This document shows positions 63,014 to 64,000 of a stretch of 64,000 bases of DNA, piece after piece; position 1 is the first letter of the stretch, and each line of letters begins with the position of its first letter. The stretch comes from Bradyrhizobium sp. WSM3983 (lineage in GTDB: Bacteria; Pseudomonadota; Alphaproteobacteria; Rhizobiales; Xanthobacteraceae), in assembly GCF_000473045.1 (NCBI RefSeq), contig NZ_AXAY01000014.1:62192-126191 (forward strand), read 5' to 3'. A model generated the notes under the pieces. It saw only the letters and a program-made list of their open reading frames with translations. It was not told the DNA's origin and did not search any database. Both the position numbers and the translations under genes were made by a program.

Positions 63014-63882
63014 CGCGACAACCGTTTCATCATGAAATACACGAGCGGCAGGACGAACGGCATCGCGCAGACGATGGAGGCCATCGCGAGCGAGAGCTGG
63101 TCGAGCCGGAGATAGCGGATACCGAGCGTCGACAGCACGTGCGTGAGGTCGGCCGGGCCGCCGCCGGTGAGCAGATAGACGCTGTTGAAATCGCCGAGCG
63201 TCCAGATCATCGAGAGCAGCGTGCAGGTGATGTAGAGCGTCTGCATCGACGGCCAGGTGATGAAGCGGAATTTCTGCCACCAGCTGGCGCCATCGACCTC
63301 GGCGGCCTCGAACAGGTCGTGCGCGATCGCGAGGCGCCCGGTGATCAGGATCAGCGTCCAGAACGGCAGCGACTTCCAGATGTGCACGCCGATCGCCATG
63401 GTCAGCGCCACGGTCGGGTCGTTCAGCCAGTTCGGGCCGTCATCGCCGGTGAAGGAGAAGATCAGGTGGTTGATCACGCCCCATTCGGGATTGAGCATGA
63501 AGCGGACCGACAGGATGGTCGGGATCGACGGCACCGCCCAAGGCAGGATGAAGATCACCGAGAGCCATTTGATCCAGGTGCGCTGCTGGGCGAAGAAGCC
63601 GGACAGGAACAGCGCGATCAGCATCTTGATGTTGATGCCGATGACCAGGAAGATCAGCGTATTGACCGCAGCGCGCGCGAAGATCGGGTCGTTATAGAGC
63701 GCGACATAGTTCGACGGGGCCCGCGCCAGCCACAGCCCGTAGCAGACGGGATAGACGACGAAGGCGAGGAAAACGAGCAGATAGGGCGCGAGCAGCGCGA
63801 TGCCCCAGACCTGCGCCGGGGTCAGCCGCGGCGACAGGGGCGGGGCGGGGATCGACTGATCGCCAGAGAGAGTGATCGCCAT
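63010..63882 (-). CDS. Sugar-type ABC permease (MalF-like)
   Basis: A 290-residue permease with six helices. LLAPYLLVFLAFVVYPVCYGLWLA, FILPWAVPSIPTILSVRFMLNPEWGVIN, the EAA loop FEAAEVDGASWWQKFRFITWPSMQ and GDFNSVYLLTGGGP are MalF/UgpA-type hallmarks. ATG 63882 is chosen; a GTG at 63918 is less likely because it falls in hairpin sequence. It follows the substrate-binding protein gene after an intercistronic pair of hairpins. Confidence 0.92.
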   Translation of the reverse strand: MAITLSGDQSIPAPPLSPRLTPAQVWGIALLAPYLLVFLAFVVYPVCYGLWLARAPSNYVALYNDPIFARAAVNTLIFLVIGINIKMLIALFLSGFFAQQRTWIKWLSVIFILPWAVPSIPTILSVRFMLNPEWGVINHLIFSFTGDDGPNWLNDPTVALTMAIGVHIWKSLPFWTLILITGRLAIAHDLFEAAEVDGASWWQKFRFITWPSMQTLYITCTLLSMIWTLGDFNSVYLLTGGGPADLTHVLSTLGIRYLRLDQLSLAMASIVCAMPFVLPLVYFMMKRLSR

Positions 63883-63908
63883 TCTTTTAGGACTCTTTGA
63901 AAGGACTT

Positions 63909-63968
63909 CCGGCCGCACGAGGCGGCCGGTGTTAGCGTTTTGCCTCTCCTCGCGCCAGCGAGGAGAGG
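63909..63968 (-). promoter_or_regulatory. Two intercistronic hairpins after the substrate-binding protein gene
   Basis: CCGGCCGC/GCGGCCGG (63909-63929) and CCTCTCCTCG/CGAGGAGAGG (63943-63968) form consecutive stems between the binding protein stop and the first permease. Such stems often stabilise the upstream mRNA so that the binding protein is made in excess over permeases, as between malE and malF. Confidence 0.55.
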
Positions 63969-63981
63969 AAGAAAGAGAAAC

Positions 63982-64000
63982 TTAGCCTGCAACCTGCTTG
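63982..64000 (-). CDS. C-terminal end of a substrate-binding protein (partial)
   Basis: Reading the minus strand into the window, the codons K-Q-V-A-G and TAA end at 63982. From its place ahead of two MalF/MalG-type permeases it is most likely the extracellular solute-binding protein of this transporter. Only five residues are visible, so the call rests on context. Confidence 0.4.

Overview
The window looks like a chromosomal stretch of a Bradyrhizobium-like alphaproteobacterium (order Hyphomicrobiales). The basis is high GC with strong codon bias, an alphaproteobacterial tol-pal/cpoB/tilS/ftsH order, a GapR-type nucleoid protein, DUF1036, DUF1244 and DUF465 proteins, a small aa3 oxidase subunit IV beside three-part pntA1-pntA2-pntB, an S21 protein with a long Gly-rich tail, and several GC-rich palindromic intergenic elements. 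The genus comes from recognising these families, not from a search. I found no rRNA, tRNA, CRISPR array, transposase or integrase.

Layout. 0-11 kb is envelope and housekeeping: the tolA end, tolB, a membrane PAS-GGDEF-EAL protein, a LuxI/FeeM-like acyltransferase, pal, cpoB, tilS, ftsH and a DUF3052 gene. 11-19 kb holds an alpha/beta hydrolase, a LivK-like binding protein, two tandem paralogous polytopic membrane proteins, a 374-bp nested inverted repeat, an isolated Flp pilin gene and a GT87-like protein. 19-24.7 kb is the most accessory-looking part: an MFS transporter, a sterol-desaturase-family oxygenase, a lower-GC gap and an uncharacterised toroid-like secreted protein. Two near-identical 20-bp direct repeats bracket most of it.

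24.7-39 kb has another GT-C-like membrane protein, a TetR regulator, pyruvate kinase coupled to a DUF1036 protein, small conserved genes including gapR, two cell-wall enzymes (DUF882 and an L,D-transpeptidase), an NtrC-type response regulator and a PepF-type peptidase with a histone-like tail. 39-46.7 kb has an AbrB-Doc toxin-antitoxin pair with a clear operator, the small oxidase subunit, the proton-translocating transhydrogenase, a hydrolase, a cation/proton antiporter, a cupin and a repetitive anchored protein. 46.7-54 kb has a TPR lipoprotein, rpsU, aqpZ, purEK, a small diguanylate cyclase, a cluster of tiny genes with two divergent DUF465 proteins, and an LhgO-like oxidase. 54-64 kb has a large PAS-GGDEF-EAL protein, glpD, an antitoxin-like gene coupled to a membrane protein, a polyamine-type ABC transporter without its binding protein, a MafI-like gene, and two permeases of a sugar-type ABC transporter whose binding protein begins beyond the window.

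Common threads are envelope maintenance (Tol-Pal, FtsH, L,D-transpeptidase, DUF882), c-di-GMP signalling (three proteins) and membrane energetics (Pnt, ChaA, oxidase subunit). No single large new system is evident. The best leads are the acyltransferase at 4.5 kb, the duplicated membrane proteins at 14-17 kb, the bracketed 19-24 kb segment, the AbrB-Doc operon, and the orphan immunity-like and antitoxin-like genes near 58-62 kb.
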